From Streptomyces atroolivaceus (GTDB lineage Bacteria; Actinomycetota; Actinomycetes; Streptomycetales; Streptomycetaceae): a DNA stretch of 64,000 nucleotides. Each line of letters begins with the position of its first letter. Position 1 is the first letter of the stretch. Position numbers and translations under genes: made by a program. Location of the stretch: NCBI RefSeq assembly GCF_000717025.1, contig NZ_JNXG01000001.1:310001-374000 (forward strand). The letters are read 5' to 3'. Below the pieces are notes generated by a model. It worked only from the letters and a program-made list of their open reading frames with translations, was not told the DNA's origin and ran no database searches. Positions 1 to 9,630 of the stretch are shown one piece after another.

Positions 1-46
1 CGTCCCTCGGTGGCGACCGCGAAGAAAATCTTCCTAAAGTGGGGCA

Positions 47-2167
47 ATGCGCACCGAGGAGATCCTGGCTGCGATCGGGACCGGTCTGTGGAGCTGGGAC
101 AGCTCCTCGGGCACGGTCACGTTCGACGCCGAGGCGGCGCGGCTGGTGGGACTGCCCGCCGAGGCCACGACCCGCCCCGGCGACGAGGTGCGCCCCCGCT
201 TCCACCCGGCCGACTGGAACGAGATCGACGGCATCGTCAACTTCGCGATCGCCGAGGGCACGGTGGCCGAGGCCAGGCTGCGCATCGTGGACGAGGACGG
301 TTCGGTCGTCCGCACGGTGCGCACCCGGTCCAAGCCCGTGCCGCTGGACACCCCCGGCCGCCACACGTACGTACTGATGGGCACCCTCCAGGAGGTCGCC
401 CAGCCGCCGGATGCGAGCGCGGCGCAGACCCCCCTCACGGGTGACTGGCGACGGTCGCGCGAGGCGTTCCTGCTGGACGCGGGGCGGGCCCTGGCCGAGG
501 CGGGGTCCACCGAGGAGGTGCTGCGCGTCGCCGCGTCGCTCTCCATGCCGGGCTTCTCACCGGACGGACTCGCCGTCTTCGGGGTCTCGGGCGAACGGCT
601 GACGGTCATCGGGCACCACGGCCACAACGTCGGCGACGAGAAGCCCTTCACCGACATGCCGCTGCAGACGGACTACCCGGCCGCCGAGGTCGTGCGGACC
701 GGCCAGGCGATCTACCTCCCGTCGCGTGAGGAGTACCGGCGCCGCTTCCCGGCCACCTGGCCCCTCGCGCAGGAATTCGGGCGCCAGTCCTGGGCGTTTC
801 TGCCGCTGATCTCGTCCGGGCACACCATGGGCGCCTGGATGGCCGGCTTCCGGCACAACGTGGCCTTCACGCCGGACGAACGCTCCGTGCTGTCGACGGT
901 GGCCAGGATGCTGGCACAGGCACTCACCCGCGCGGGGGCCGCCGAGACCGAGCGCGCACTGTCGCTGGGCCTCCAGAGGGCGATGAGACCGTCTCTCGGC
1001 CCCGGCGTGCCCGGCCTCACGGTGGCGGCGCGCTACATCCCGACGGGTGGAGGGCTCCAGGTCGGCGGCGACTGGTACGACGTGATCCCGCTCCCCAACG
1101 GCCGTATCGCCCTCGTCATCGGTGACGTCCAGGGCCACGACGTGCGCGCGGCGGGCCTGATGGGCCAGCTGCGGATCGCCCTGCGCGCGTACGCCTCCGA
1201 GGGGCACCGCCCCGACGCCGTGCTCTCCCGCGCCTCGCGCTTCCTGGCCGGGCTGACGGAGACGTACGACCTCGTCGACGGCGAGGACCAGTCCGACGCG
1301 ACACGTTTCGCGACCTGCCTGTACGCGGAGGCCGATCCCGAGGCGGGCACCCTCGACATCGCCCGGGCGGGCCACCCGGACCCGGTGGTGATCAGCGTCG
1401 ACGGCACAGCGGTCATCCGGCAGACCGCCGGGGGGATGCCCCTGGGGGTGGAGAAGGACGCCGACTACCCGACGACCCGCGTCGTCCTGGAGCCCGGCGA
1501 GACGATCATGCTCTGCACGGACGGGCTCATCGAGACCGGCGGACACGACATGGCCACCGGCTGGAACAGGCTCAGACCGGTCCTGGAGAAGCCCGTCGAG
1601 GACCTGGAGGAGCTGGCTGACGCCCTGGTGCAGGCCGTGCACGGTCCGGGGTCGCACTACACCACCGGGCCGCTGGTGGACCGGCGGGAGGACGACATCG
1701 CGGTCCTGGTGCTGCGCCGTGAGGGAGCGCGGACGCGCAGGACCCCGGGCCGCCGCTCGGCCATGACCATCGCCCAGGCGGAGCCCGAGCGGGTCGCAGC
1801 CGCCCGGCAGCAGCTGCGGGAGCTGCTGCACGACTGGGCGGACGCGGAACAGGTCGACTCCGCCGAGCTGATGGTCTCGGAGATGTCCACGAACGTGCTC
1901 GTCCACACGGACGGGGACGCCCTGCTCCTGGCCGAGGTGACGGGTGAGCGGGGAGAGCGCCGGCTGCGCGTCGAGGTGGCGGACACCAGCGACGAGCTGC
2001 CGCACAAGCGACGGCCGGGGGAGATGGCGTCCAGCGGCCGTGGGCTGGTGCTGATGGAGATGCTCGCCGACGCGTGGGGGGTGGACCCCCGGGGCGAGGG
2101 TAAGTCGATCTGGTTCGAGCTGTACGAGTCGGCGGAGCCGGCGGAACTGGCCGGCGCCCGCTCATGA
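47..2167 (+). CDS. PAS-GAF-SpoIIE phosphatase with C-terminal HATPase domain
   Basis: A 706-residue cytosolic signalling protein. A PAS-like region (about 1-115) is followed by a GAF-like region (about 135-300), a PP2C/SpoIIE phosphatase domain (about 330-555, with GGDWYDVIPL and a GDVQGHD metal-binding stretch), and a HATPase_c anti-sigma-type kinase domain (about 580-700, N-box SEMSTNVLVH and glycine-rich SGRGLVLME). In Streptomyces such proteins are thought to control partner-switching of anti-sigma factor antagonists; carrying phosphatase and kinase-like domains in one chain is typical of this large family. The ATG is preceded by TAAAGT six bases upstream, which suggests a leaderless transcript. 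The 3' end overlaps the convergent permease gene by 6 bases. The specific partner cannot be told from the sequence. Confidence 0.9.
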   Translation: MRTEEILAAIGTGLWSWDSSSGTVTFDAEAARLVGLPAEATTRPGDEVRPRFHPADWNEIDGIVNFAIAEGTVAEARLRIVDEDGSVVRTVRTRSKPVPLDTPGRHTYVLMGTLQEVAQPPDASAAQTPLTGDWRRSREAFLLDAGRALAEAGSTEEVLRVAASLSMPGFSPDGLAVFGVSGERLTVIGHHGHNVGDEKPFTDMPLQTDYPAAEVVRTGQAIYLPSREEYRRRFPATWPLAQEFGRQSWAFLPLISSGHTMGAWMAGFRHNVAFTPDERSVLSTVARMLAQALTRAGAAETERALSLGLQRAMRPSLGPGVPGLTVAARYIPTGGGLQVGGDWYDVIPLPNGRIALVIGDVQGHDVRAAGLMGQLRIALRAYASEGHRPDAVLSRASRFLAGLTETYDLVDGEDQSDATRFATCLYAEADPEAGTLDIARAGHPDPVVISVDGTAVIRQTAGGMPLGVEKDADYPTTRVVLEPGETIMLCTDGLIETGGHDMATGWNRLRPVLEKPVEDLEELADALVQAVHGPGSHYTTGPLVDRREDDIAVLVLRREGARTRRTPGRRSAMTIAQAEPERVAAARQQLRELLHDWADAEQVDSAELMVSEMSTNVLVHTDGDALLLAEVTGERGERRLRVEVADTSDELPHKRRPGEMASSGRGLVLMEMLADAWGVDPRGEGKSIWFELYESAEPAELAGARS

Positions 2168-3238
2168 ACCGCCGGGAACCACGCGTGCCGTGCCGCCCGC
2201 CTCGTAGTCCTTGCGCAGCTCACCGATCACTCCGAAGGCCGCGGCGCACAGCGGCACCGCCAGCAGCATGCCCAGCAGCCCCGCGACACTCGCCCCCGCG
2301 GTCAGGGCGATCATGACCATGGCGGGGTGCATCTGGACCGTACGGCTCTGGATGACGGGTTGGAGGACGTGCCCCTCCAGCACCTGGACGGCGAGCACCA
2401 CGCCCAGCGTCCAGAGCGCGATCACGAGGCCCCGGTCGGCCAGCGCGACCAGTACCGCCACGGCACCGGAGATGAAGGCCCCGAGATACGGGATGTAGGC
2501 GCCGACGAAGACCAGCGCCCCCAGCCCCACCGCTCCGGGCACCCGCAGGATCAGCAGGCCCACCGTGATGCACAGGGCGTCGATCAGGGCGATGAAGGTG
2601 GTGCCGCGCATGAACCCCTCGACGGCTTCGAAGGCCCTGCGCCCCATGGCCTCCACGAGGTCGCCCGTCCCGCGCGGGGCGATCGTGTGGGCGAGGTGGC
2701 CGGCACGGTCGGAGTCGCGCAGGAAGAAGAACGTCAGCAGCAGGGCCAGGACGGCGGTCGTCACGAGCGACCCGATGACGCTGATCCCGGTGAGCAGTCC
2801 GCCCGCCGCACTCGCGCCGAACCTCCCGACGAGGTCCTGCGCGTTCTCCGCCAGGTCGTCCACGTCGGCGACACCCTCGATGTCGAAGTGGTCGATGACC
2901 CACTGCGCGGCGTCCTTCAGCGAGGCCACGATCTGGTCGCCGGTGTCGACGAGGGCGGTGACGACGATGTATCCGGCGCCACCGCCCACCGCGACGAGCG
3001 CGGCGCAGGTGAGTCCGGCCGCCACGGACCGGTTCACCTTGTGGGCGGTGAGCCAGCGGTGGACGGGGCCGAGCAGCGCCGTGCCGAGCAGCGCCAGCAG
3101 GACCGGGGTGACCGCGGTCTTGAGCGCCACCACCAGCCAGACGGCCACTGCGGCGACGCCGGCGACCAGGAGCAGGACGCCGCACCAGGCGGCCGTCCGC
3201 CGCGCGACGTGGGGCAGGAGGGGCTTGCGGGTAGGCAC
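2162..3238 (-). CDS. AI-2E family transporter (PerM-like permease)
   Basis: A 358-residue polytopic membrane protein. Two hydrophobic helices near the N-terminus (about 15-55) and a third (about 60-85) are followed by a soluble stretch (about 90-150), then helices in the C-terminal half with the family-typical GAYIPYLGAFISG and VLEGHVLQPVI segments. The AI-2E/PerM family exports or exchanges small molecules or ions; substrate cannot be assigned. The start is GTG with a weak upstream GGGAC, so the N-terminus is slightly uncertain. Its end overlaps the convergent SpoIIE-type gene by 6 bases. Confidence 0.88.
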   Translation of the reverse strand: MPTRKPLLPHVARRTAAWCGVLLLVAGVAAVAVWLVVALKTAVTPVLLALLGTALLGPVHRWLTAHKVNRSVAAGLTCAALVAVGGGAGYIVVTALVDTGDQIVASLKDAAQWVIDHFDIEGVADVDDLAENAQDLVGRFGASAAGGLLTGISVIGSLVTTAVLALLLTFFFLRDSDRAGHLAHTIAPRGTGDLVEAMGRRAFEAVEGFMRGTTFIALIDALCITVGLLILRVPGAVGLGALVFVGAYIPYLGAFISGAVAVLVALADRGLVIALWTLGVVLAVQVLEGHVLQPVIQSRTVQMHPAMVMIALTAGASVAGLLGMLLAVPLCAAAFGVIGELRKDYEAGGTARVVPGGS

Positions 3239-3284
3239 CGTCCCAGCCGATCACGGGCCGGGAGTGGTGTCCCTCCCGCACGGG

Positions 3285-3354
3285 CGTACGGGTGACGGCC
3301 CGTCACCCGTACGTCCGGCGGGGCCGGCCGTCCGCCATGGACGGCCGGCCCCGC
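3285..3354 (-). terminator. Tandem hairpin terminator downstream of the pirin gene
   Basis: Two perfect hairpins lie back to back: 3285-3313 (13-bp stem, 3-base loop) and 3318-3354 (16-bp stem, 5-base loop). They sit just after the pirin stop codon on the minus strand and before the permease gene. There is no U-tract, as is usual in Streptomyces. Confidence 0.75.
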
Positions 3355-3408
3355 TCGCCCCGCCGGTGACAGCCCGCGCCGCAGCCCGGCGTCCCCCGCC
3401 GGGACCGG

Positions 3409-4365
3409 TCACATGCCGTGCACGGCCGGGACCTTGCCGAGCCGGCCGGCCTGGAAGTCCTCGAAGGCCTGCTTGAGCTCGTCCTGGGTGTTCATCACGA
3501 ACGGCCCGTAGTGCGCCATGGGCTCCCGGATCGGGCGCCCGCCGAGCAGCACGACCTCCAGGTCCGGCGTGTTGCCGTCCTGCGCCTCGTCGGCGCGGAC
3601 GGTCAGCGAGGACCCCTTGCCGAAGACCGCGGTCTGCCCGGTGTGGACGGGGCGGCGCTCCGCGCCGACGCTCCCGCGTCCGGCGAGGACGTACGCGAGG
3701 CCGTTGAACTCCTCGCGCCAGGGCAGCGTCACCTCGGCACCCGGCCGGACCGTCGCGTGGACCATGGTGATCGGGGTGTGCGTGATGCCGGGGCCCTCGT
3801 GACCGTCGAGTTCACCGGCGATGACGCGGAGCAGCGCGCCCCCGTCGGGCGAGGCGAGGAGCTGGACCTGGCCACCACGGATGTCCTGGTAGCGCGGGGC
3901 CATCATCTTGTCGGCCTTGGGCAGGTTCACCCAGAGCTGGAGGCCGTGGAAGAGGCCGCCGGACATGACGAGGGCCTCGGGCGGCGTCTCGATGTGGAGG
4001 AGGCCGCTGCCGGCGGTCATCCACTGGGTGTCGCCGTTCTCGATGGCGCCTCCGCCACCGTGGCTGTCCTTGTGGATGAAGCTTCCGTCGATGATGTACG
4101 TGACGGTCTCGAAGCCACGGTGCGGGTGCCAGGGCGTGCCCTTCGGCTCGCCCGCGGCGTACTCCACCTCACCCATCTGGTCCATCATGATGAACGGGTC
4201 GAGGTGCCGGTAGTTGATCCCGGCGAAGGCGCGCCGCACCGGGAACCCCTCACCCTCGAAACCGCTCGGTGCGGTCGTGACGGTCAGCACGGGACGGGCC
4301 ACGGCCTCGGCCTGGGCCGCGACCTTCGGCAGGGTCAGCGGGTTTTCGACGGTCACTGCGGGCAT
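3409..4365 (-). CDS. Pirin family protein
   Basis: A 318-residue bicupin protein. The N-terminal pirin domain carries the metal-binding pattern PWHPHRGFETVTYI (about 80-95) and later HIETPPEAL; the C-terminal pirin_C domain begins about residue 185. Pirins are Fe-binding cytosolic proteins with quercetinase-like or redox-sensing roles, and in Streptomyces one pirin modulates central carbon and fatty-acid metabolism. The ATG at 4365 is chosen over the in-frame GTG at 4374 because GGAGG lies 8 bases upstream of it. The AT-rich stretch upstream (about 4395-4430), with two GTTCA-type half sites, is the likely promoter/operator. The gene stands alone. Confidence 0.92.
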   Translation of the reverse strand: MPAVTVENPLTLPKVAAQAEAVARPVLTVTTAPSGFEGEGFPVRRAFAGINYRHLDPFIMMDQMGEVEYAAGEPKGTPWHPHRGFETVTYIIDGSFIHKDSHGGGGAIENGDTQWMTAGSGLLHIETPPEALVMSGGLFHGLQLWVNLPKADKMMAPRYQDIRGGQVQLLASPDGGALLRVIAGELDGHEGPGITHTPITMVHATVRPGAEVTLPWREEFNGLAYVLAGRGSVGAERRPVHTGQTAVFGKGSSLTVRADEAQDGNTPDLEVVLLGGRPIREPMAHYGPFVMNTQDELKQAFEDFQAGRLGKVPAVHGM

Positions 4366-4457
4366 GGGAGCCACCTCCGGGAGTCTTCTGATCCCAATTT
4401 AGTTGAACAGTGAACATCTTGCAAGGCGGCATCCATTCCCGCCTCCCCCGCACAGCG

Positions 4458-4492
4458 CCGAGGGCCCGCACCGGGACGGTGCGGGCCCTCGG
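4458..4492 (-). terminator. Hairpin terminator of the SseB-like gene
   Basis: A perfect 16-bp stem with a 3-base loop lies 53 bases beyond the stop codon of the SseB-like gene (minus strand). A second, shorter inverted repeat (CCGCGGGCG / CGCCCGCGG, 4507-4533) lies between it and the gene. Confidence 0.75.
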
Positions 4493-4544
4493 GCCGCCTC
4501 GGAGGACCGCGGGCGCCTCTCGGCCGCCCGCGGGGCGATGGCCG

Positions 4545-4982
4545 CTAGCCGTACATGCGACGCATCGCGAAGTCCACCATCTGCTCCACCGCCTTGGCGT
4601 CGAAGACCATGCGGTGATCACCCTCCATGTCGAGGACGAAGCCGTAGCCGGTCGGCAGCAGGTCGATCACCTCCGCGCCGGTGATCACGAAGTACTTGGA
4701 CTCCTTGCCCGCGTAGCTCCGGAGCTCCTTGAGCGTGGTGAACATGGGGATCACCGGCTGCTGGGTGTTGTGGAGGGCCAGGAAACCGGGATTGTCGCCG
4801 CGCGGGCAGTAGACCTTCGCCGTGGCGAAGATCTGCTGGAAGTCCTCCGCGGACAGCGAACCGGTCGTGAAGGCCCGTACCGCGTCGGCCAGGGACGGCG
4901 GCGAGGGCTCGGGGTACAACGGCTGCTCGCCGTAGCCGCCCATCTGCTGCTGTGCGCCCGGGTTCTGGTCGTAGCCATACAT
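4545..4982 (-). CDS. SseB family protein
   Basis: A 145-residue cytosolic protein. The first 30 residues are a flexible Q/G/P-rich leader; the rest matches the SseB N-terminal domain (about 30-140), including the hydrophobic MFTTLKEL and TGYGFVLDMEG segments. The family is linked to enhanced serine sensitivity in E. coli; the actinobacterial role is unknown. ATG at 4982 (MYGYDQN) is preferred to the in-frame codon at 5006 because the N-terminal Q-rich start is conserved as I remember it in Streptomyces relatives. The ribosome-binding site is weak. It is divergent from the acyl-CoA dehydrogenase gene. Confidence 0.85.
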   Translation of the reverse strand: MYGYDQNPGAQQQMGGYGEQPLYPEPSPPSLADAVRAFTTGSLSAEDFQQIFATAKVYCPRGDNPGFLALHNTQQPVIPMFTTLKELRSYAGKESKYFVITGAEVIDLLPTGYGFVLDMEGDHRMVFDAKAVEQMVDFAMRRMYG

Positions 4983-5152
4983 GCCGCAAAGAGTAATCGG
5001 ACACATCGACGCCCGAGGGGTTGCGCCTTATTACTGACGGGTAGCATCATCGTGGGGGTCAGGTGATATACCCACGCCCGGCCGTCCGTCGCCCGATCCT
5101 CACTCCTCCACGGGGCGCTGCGCGCCACTGCTATTGATTACGGAGCCTTCCC

Positions 5153-6979
5153 ATGGGGCACTACAAGTCGAATCTCCGCGACATCGAGTTCAACCTCTTC
5201 GAGGTCCTCGGGCGCGACAAGCTGTACGGCACCGGTCCGTTCGCGGAGATGGACGTCGACACCGCGAAGAGCATCCTCGACGAGGTCACCCGCCTCGCGG
5301 AGAACGAGCTCGCCGACTCGTACGCCGACGCCGACCGCAACCCGCCGGTCTTCGACCCCGCGACGAACACCGCGCCCGTCCCGGCCTCCTTCAAGAAGTC
5401 CTACCAGGCGTTCATGGACTCCGAGTACTGGCGTCTGGGCCTGCCCGAGGAGATCGGCGGCACGACCTCCCCGCGCTCCCTGATCTGGGGTTACGCGGAG
5501 CTTCTGCTCGGCTCCAACCCGGCGGTCTGGATGTACTCCTCCGGTCCCGCGTTCGCCGGCATCCTCTTCGACGAGGGCAACGAGGCGCAGAAGAAGGTCG
5601 CCGAGATCGCCGTCGAGAAGCAGTGGGGCTCGACGATGGTGCTCACCGAGCCGGACGCCGGTTCGGACGTCGGCGCCGGGCGCACGAAGGCGGTCGAGCA
5701 GGAGGACGGCTCCTGGCACATCGAGGGTGTGAAGCGCTTCATCACCTCGGGCGAGCACGACATGTCCGAGAACATCCTCCACTACGTCCTGGCACGCCCC
5801 GAGGGCGCCGGCCCGGGCACCAAGGGGCTCTCCCTCTTCCTGGTCCCGAAGTTCCACTTCGACTGGACCACCGGCGAGCTCGGTGCGCGCAACGGCGTGT
5901 ACGCGACGAACGTCGAGCACAAGATGGGCCTCAAGGCGTCGAACACCTGCGAGATGACCTTCGGCGACCAGCACCCCGCCAAGGGCTGGCTGATCGGCGA
6001 CAAGCACGACGGCATCCGTCAGATGTTCCGCATCATCGAGTTCGCCCGCATGATGGTCGGCACGAAGGCCATCGCCGCCCTGTCGGCGGGCTACCTGAAC
6101 GCTCTGGAGTACGCCAAGGAGCGCGTCCAGGGCACCGACCTGTCGCAGTTCATGGACAAGACGGCACCCAAGGTCACCATCACGCACCACCCCGACGTGC
6201 GCCGCTCCCTCATGACGCAGAAGGCGTACGCCGAGGGCATGCGCTCCCTCGTGCTGTACACCGCCTCCGTCCAGGACGCGATCCAGGTGAAGGAGGCCGC
6301 GGGCGAGGACGCCAAGGCGCTCAACGGCCTCAACGACCTGCTGCTCCCGATCGTGAAGGGCTACGGCTCCGAGAAGTCGTACGAGCAGCTCGCGCAGTCC
6401 CTCCAGACCTTCGGCGGCTCCGGTTACCTCCAGGAGTACCCGGTCGAGCAGTACATCCGTGACGCCAAGATCGACACCCTGTACGAGGGCACGACGGCGA
6501 TCCAGGGCCAGGACTTCTTCTTCCGGAAGATCGTCCGCGACCAGGGCGCCTCGCTGAACACCCTCTCCGAGGAGATCAAGAAGTTCCTCGCGGGCGCCCA
6601 GGGCAACGAGGAGCTGTCCGGCGCGCTGGACAACCTCGCCAAGGCCGCGGTGGACCTCGAGGCGATCGTCGGCACGATGATCACCGACCTCACCGCGACC
6701 GGCGAGGACGTCAAGAACATCTACAAGGTGGGCCTCAACACCACCCGCCTCCTGATGGCCTCCGGCGACGTCGTCGTCGGCTACCTGCTGCTCAAGGGCG
6801 CGGTCGTGGCCTCCGAGAAGCTGCGCAACGCCTCCGCCAAGGACGTCGCCTTCTACCAGGGCAAGATCGCCGCGGCGAAGTTCTTCGCCGCGAACGTCCT
6901 GCCCGGCGTCTCGGGCGAGCGCGCGCTCGCCGAGGCCGTCGACAACTCCCTGATGGAGCTGGACGAGGCCGCTTTCTAG
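5153..6979 (+). CDS. Acyl-CoA dehydrogenase (FadE5-like, long form)
   Basis: A 608-residue flavoenzyme catalysing alpha,beta-dehydrogenation of acyl-CoA in beta-oxidation. Visible parts are an N-terminal extension typical of the 600-residue class, the ACAD N-terminal domain, the FAD/acyl-CoA middle domain ([13 protein letters not shown], about 163-176), the C-terminal helical domain with [12 protein letters not shown] containing the catalytic glutamate (about 443), and a trailing four-helix extension (about 470-608). Length and N-terminal [17 protein letters not shown] match the broad-specificity FadE5 group of actinobacteria. It is monocistronic, with a strong terminator at 7010-7041. Confidence 0.95.
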   Translation: MGHYKSNLRDIEFNLFEVLGRDKLYGTGPFAEMDVDTAKSILDEVTRLAENELADSYADADRNPPVFDPATNTAPVPASFKKSYQAFMDSEYWRLGLPEEIGGTTSPRSLIWGYAELLLGSNPAVWMYSSGPAFAGILFDEGNEAQKKVAEIAVEKQWGSTMVLTEPDAGSDVGAGRTKAVEQEDGSWHIEGVKRFITSGEHDMSENILHYVLARPEGAGPGTKGLSLFLVPKFHFDWTTGELGARNGVYATNVEHKMGLKASNTCEMTFGDQHPAKGWLIGDKHDGIRQMFRIIEFARMMVGTKAIAALSAGYLNALEYAKERVQGTDLSQFMDKTAPKVTITHHPDVRRSLMTQKAYAEGMRSLVLYTASVQDAIQVKEAAGEDAKALNGLNDLLLPIVKGYGSEKSYEQLAQSLQTFGGSGYLQEYPVEQYIRDAKIDTLYEGTTAIQGQDFFFRKIVRDQGASLNTLSEEIKKFLAGAQGNEELSGALDNLAKAAVDLEAIVGTMITDLTATGEDVKNIYKVGLNTTRLLMASGDVVVGYLLLKGAVVASEKLRNASAKDVAFYQGKIAAAKFFAANVLPGVSGERALAEAVDNSLMELDEAAF

Positions 6980-7009
6980 TCCTCTTCACCCTCTTCGCAC
7001 AGAGACGGC

Positions 7010-7041
7010 GACGGCCCGCCCCCTGCTGGGGGCGGGCCGTC
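7010..7041 (+). terminator. Hairpin terminator after acyl-CoA dehydrogenase
   Basis: A perfect inverted repeat with a 14-bp GC-rich stem (GACGGCCCGCCCCC) and a 4-base loop TGCT lies 31 bases after the stop codon. Confidence 0.88.
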
Positions 7042-7078
7042 CCTATGATCGGCGTCGGGTTCCCCGAGGGAGGCAGTC

Positions 7079-7723
7079 ATGGGTGTGGAGCCGGCCGGAA
7101 CACGGTCGCGGGTGCGGTGGACGGTGGCGGCCGGAGCCGCCGCCCTGCTGCTGTCAGGCTGCGGCGGGGACGCCGAGGCCGAGGCGACGGCACTGGACAA
7201 GGCTCAGGTCGCCTCTGTGCTGCCGGACAAGGACGCGCTTCCGGACTGGGACTTCACCGAGGACCCGTCGGTCGCTCCCATGAACGAGGTCGCCCGGCGC
7301 AACTTCTGTGCGTCCGCGGGCAACAAGGGGTGCGAGGACTCCCTGTTCGTCGGATCCTCCTCGTTCGTGCGCGAGGACGAGCAGGCGAGGGCCCGCTTCT
7401 GGATGGTCGCCTACGAGGACGAGAAGGCCGCCGAGGCCGCGTACGACGTGCTGTGGAAGAACACCGCACGCACCGCGGGCCGGGACGAGGCCGGCCTGGG
7501 CCCGGTGGGCGCCCGGCGTGACGCGGTCGGGGGCCCGGTGGGCCACGACGGCGCCTACGCCATCACCGGCCAGATCAGAGTGGGCACGGCACTGCTCTGG
7601 GTCTCCTCGGACGCCCGGAGCGAGGAGAAGATCGACAAGGATCTGGCCAAGGACCTCGCCGCGCTGTTCTCCGACCGCGCCCAGCAGGCGCAGAACGGCG
7701 GGGAGCCGTCCGCGGAGCTCTGA
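7079..7723 (+). CDS. Putative secreted lipoprotein
   Basis: A 214-residue protein with a type II signal peptide: positively charged RSRVR, hydrophobic VAAGAAALLL and lipobox LSGC, placing the lipidated cysteine at about residue 28. The rest is an acidic, alanine-rich extracytoplasmic domain I do not recognise. It contains two cysteines (NFCASAGNKGCEDS) that may form a disulfide. The ATG has GGGAGG five bases upstream. No function is assigned; it lies between two unrelated metabolic genes. Confidence 0.82.
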   Translation: MGVEPAGTRSRVRWTVAAGAAALLLSGCGGDAEAEATALDKAQVASVLPDKDALPDWDFTEDPSVAPMNEVARRNFCASAGNKGCEDSLFVGSSSFVREDEQARARFWMVAYEDEKAAEAAYDVLWKNTARTAGRDEAGLGPVGARRDAVGGPVGHDGAYAITGQIRVGTALLWVSSDARSEEKIDKDLAKDLAALFSDRAQQAQNGGEPSAEL

Positions 7724-7818
7724 GCCGGCAGAGGCGGCCGATGCTTTCCGGACGATGACCGCGGGCGACGTCCGTCCACGGTGAACCCTCCGGGGCGGCC
7801 GTCGTTACAGTGAGGAAC

Positions 7819-9117
7819 ATGAGTTCTCCCCTCCGCTTCGACCGCGGGCACACCGACGACCTGATGGCCTTCCTGATGGCCGCGCCCTCCCCGTACCACG
7901 CCGTGGCCGCGGCTGCCGCGAGGCTGGAGAAGGCCGGATTCCGCCAGGTCGAGGAGACGGACGCGTGGGACGGCTCCGTGGGCGGGAAGTACGTCCTGCG
8001 GGGCGGCGCCATCGTGGCCTGGTACGTGCCGGAGGGCGTCGGCGCCCACACCCCGTTCCGGATCGTGGGGGCCCACACCGACTCCCCCAACCTGCGGGTC
8101 AAGCCGCTGCCCGACACGGGCGCGTACGGCTGGCGCCAGATCGCCGTCGAGATCTACGGCGGGACGCTCCTGAACACCTGGCTCGACCGGGACCTCGGTC
8201 TGGCGGGCCGCCTCTCACTGCGCGACGGTACGCACCGGCTGGTCGACATCGACCGGCCCCTGCTGCGGGTGCCCCAGCTGGCCGTGCACCTGGACCGGTC
8301 AGCCAACCCCGACGGCCTCAAGCTCGACCGCCAGAAGCACATGCAGCCGATCTGGGGGCTCGGTGAGGTCGAGGAGGGTGACCTCATCCGTTTCGTCGCC
8401 GACGCGGCGGGCGTCGACCCCGCCGAGGTCACCGGCTGGGACCTCATGCCGCATCCCGTCGAGCCGCCCGCCTACCTCGGCCGGGACCACGAGCTGCTCG
8501 CCGGTCCGCGCATGGACAACCTGCTCTCGGTGCACGCCGCGACAGCCGCGCTGGCCGCCGTGGCCACGCAGCCGGACGACCGGATCCCGTACATCCCCGT
8601 GCTGGCCGCCTTCGACCACGAGGAGAACGGCTCCCAGTCCGACACCGGCGCGGACGGCCCCCTGCTCGGCACGGTCCTGGAGCGCTCCGTGTTCGCCCGC
8701 GGCGGTTCGTACGAGGACCGCGCCCGGGCGTTCGCCGGGACCGTCTGCCTCTCCTCGGACACCGGCCACGCCGTCCACCCCAACTACGCCGAACGGCACG
8801 ACCCGACACACCACCCGGTGGCCAACGGCGGGCCGATCCTCAAGGTCAACGTCAACATGCGCTACGCCACCGACGGCGGCGGCCGGGCCGTGTTCGCCGC
8901 GGCCTGCGAGAAGGCGGGTGTGCCGTGGCAGACGTTCGTCTCCAACAACTCGATGCCGTGCGGCACGACGATCGGCCCGATCACCGCGGCCCGGCACGGC
9001 ATCCGGACCGTCGACATCGGGGTGGCGATCCTGTCGATGCACAGCGCGCGCGAGCTGTGCGGTGCCGACGACCCGTATCTCCTGGCCAACGCCCTCGCGG
9101 CGTTCCTCGCCGGCTGA
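7819..9117 (+). CDS. apeB: M18 family aminopeptidase (aspartyl aminopeptidase type)
   Basis: A 432-residue cytosolic metallopeptidase removing N-terminal acidic or neutral residues. The M18 metal-ligand pattern is present: GAHTDSPNLRVKP (about 79), FDHEENGSQSDTGADG (about 268-283) and MHSARELCG near the C-terminus. Length agrees with the family. ATG at 7819 is chosen over the GTG at 7810. GAGGA stands close upstream, and TACAGT seven bases before the ATG could equally mark a leaderless start. The gene has no obvious operon partner. Confidence 0.93.
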   Translation: MSSPLRFDRGHTDDLMAFLMAAPSPYHAVAAAAARLEKAGFRQVEETDAWDGSVGGKYVLRGGAIVAWYVPEGVGAHTPFRIVGAHTDSPNLRVKPLPDTGAYGWRQIAVEIYGGTLLNTWLDRDLGLAGRLSLRDGTHRLVDIDRPLLRVPQLAVHLDRSANPDGLKLDRQKHMQPIWGLGEVEEGDLIRFVADAAGVDPAEVTGWDLMPHPVEPPAYLGRDHELLAGPRMDNLLSVHAATAALAAVATQPDDRIPYIPVLAAFDHEENGSQSDTGADGPLLGTVLERSVFARGGSYEDRARAFAGTVCLSSDTGHAVHPNYAERHDPTHHPVANGGPILKVNVNMRYATDGGGRAVFAAACEKAGVPWQTFVSNNSMPCGTTIGPITAARHGIRTVDIGVAILSMHSARELCGADDPYLLANALAAFLAG

Positions 9118-9221
9118 CCCCTCCGCCTCCCCAACCACTCCCGCGGACATGCTTGTTGCCGGGCCGGGTACGCGACTCGTACACCGGCCCGGATTCACCG
9201 GGCTGTCGAGGAGGCGAAGTC

Positions 9222-9443
9222 ATGGGACTCGGAGGATGCATTCTCCTGATCGGTGCCGGAGCGATTCTGGCGTTCGCCACCGACTGGGAGATGGATACCG
9301 TCAACGTCGACCTGGTCGGCTGGATCATGATGCTCGTCGGCCTCGTGGGGGTCTTCGTCTACGTGAGCATCGCGCGCCGCCGCCGCATGGTCGTGCCGCC
9401 CACCACCACGGTCGTGACGGAGGACGAACGCCGCTACCAGTGA
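9222..9443 (+). CDS. Small membrane protein, DUF6458 type
   Basis: A 73-residue protein with two hydrophobic helices: MGLGGCILLIGAGAILAFA (1-19), then VDLVGWIMMLVGLVGVFVYV (about 28-48). A basic RRRR stretch and a TTTVVTEDERR tail follow. This pattern fits the actinobacterial DUF6458 family of unknown function. A longer in-frame reading from 8925 is not used because it overlaps the peptidase gene; GAGGAGG a few bases before the ATG supports this start. Confidence 0.85.
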   Translation: MGLGGCILLIGAGAILAFATDWEMDTVNVDLVGWIMMLVGLVGVFVYVSIARRRRMVVPPTTTVVTEDERRYQ

Positions 9444-9513
9444 CCTGAGGCCCCGACAGACCGCCTTCCGGCCCGTCGGTGTGATCGCGGGTCAGCTCGG
9501 CACCCCCCGTCCC

Positions 9514-9543
9514 CTCAGCCGGTGCGCCCACGCACCGGCTGAG
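9514..9543. terminator. Hairpin terminator between convergent genes (1 of 2)
   Basis: A perfect 13-bp stem (CTCAGCCGGTGCG) with a 4-base loop lies in the gap between the DUF6458 gene (+) and the thioredoxin/NHL gene (-). Confidence 0.7.
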
Positions 9544-9577
9544 GCCCCCGGCGGGGCCGACGCCGTGGGCCCGGCGA

Positions 9578-9622
9578 CGCGGTCGCGCGGCTACCGGGCC
9601 CCCCGGTAGCCGCGCGACCGCG
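9578..9622. terminator. Hairpin terminator between convergent genes (2 of 2)
   Basis: A perfect 21-bp stem with a 3-base CCC loop lies 9 bases from the stop codon of the minus-strand thioredoxin/NHL gene. It can serve both directions. Confidence 0.85.
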
Positions 9623-9630
9623 CTGAGCCG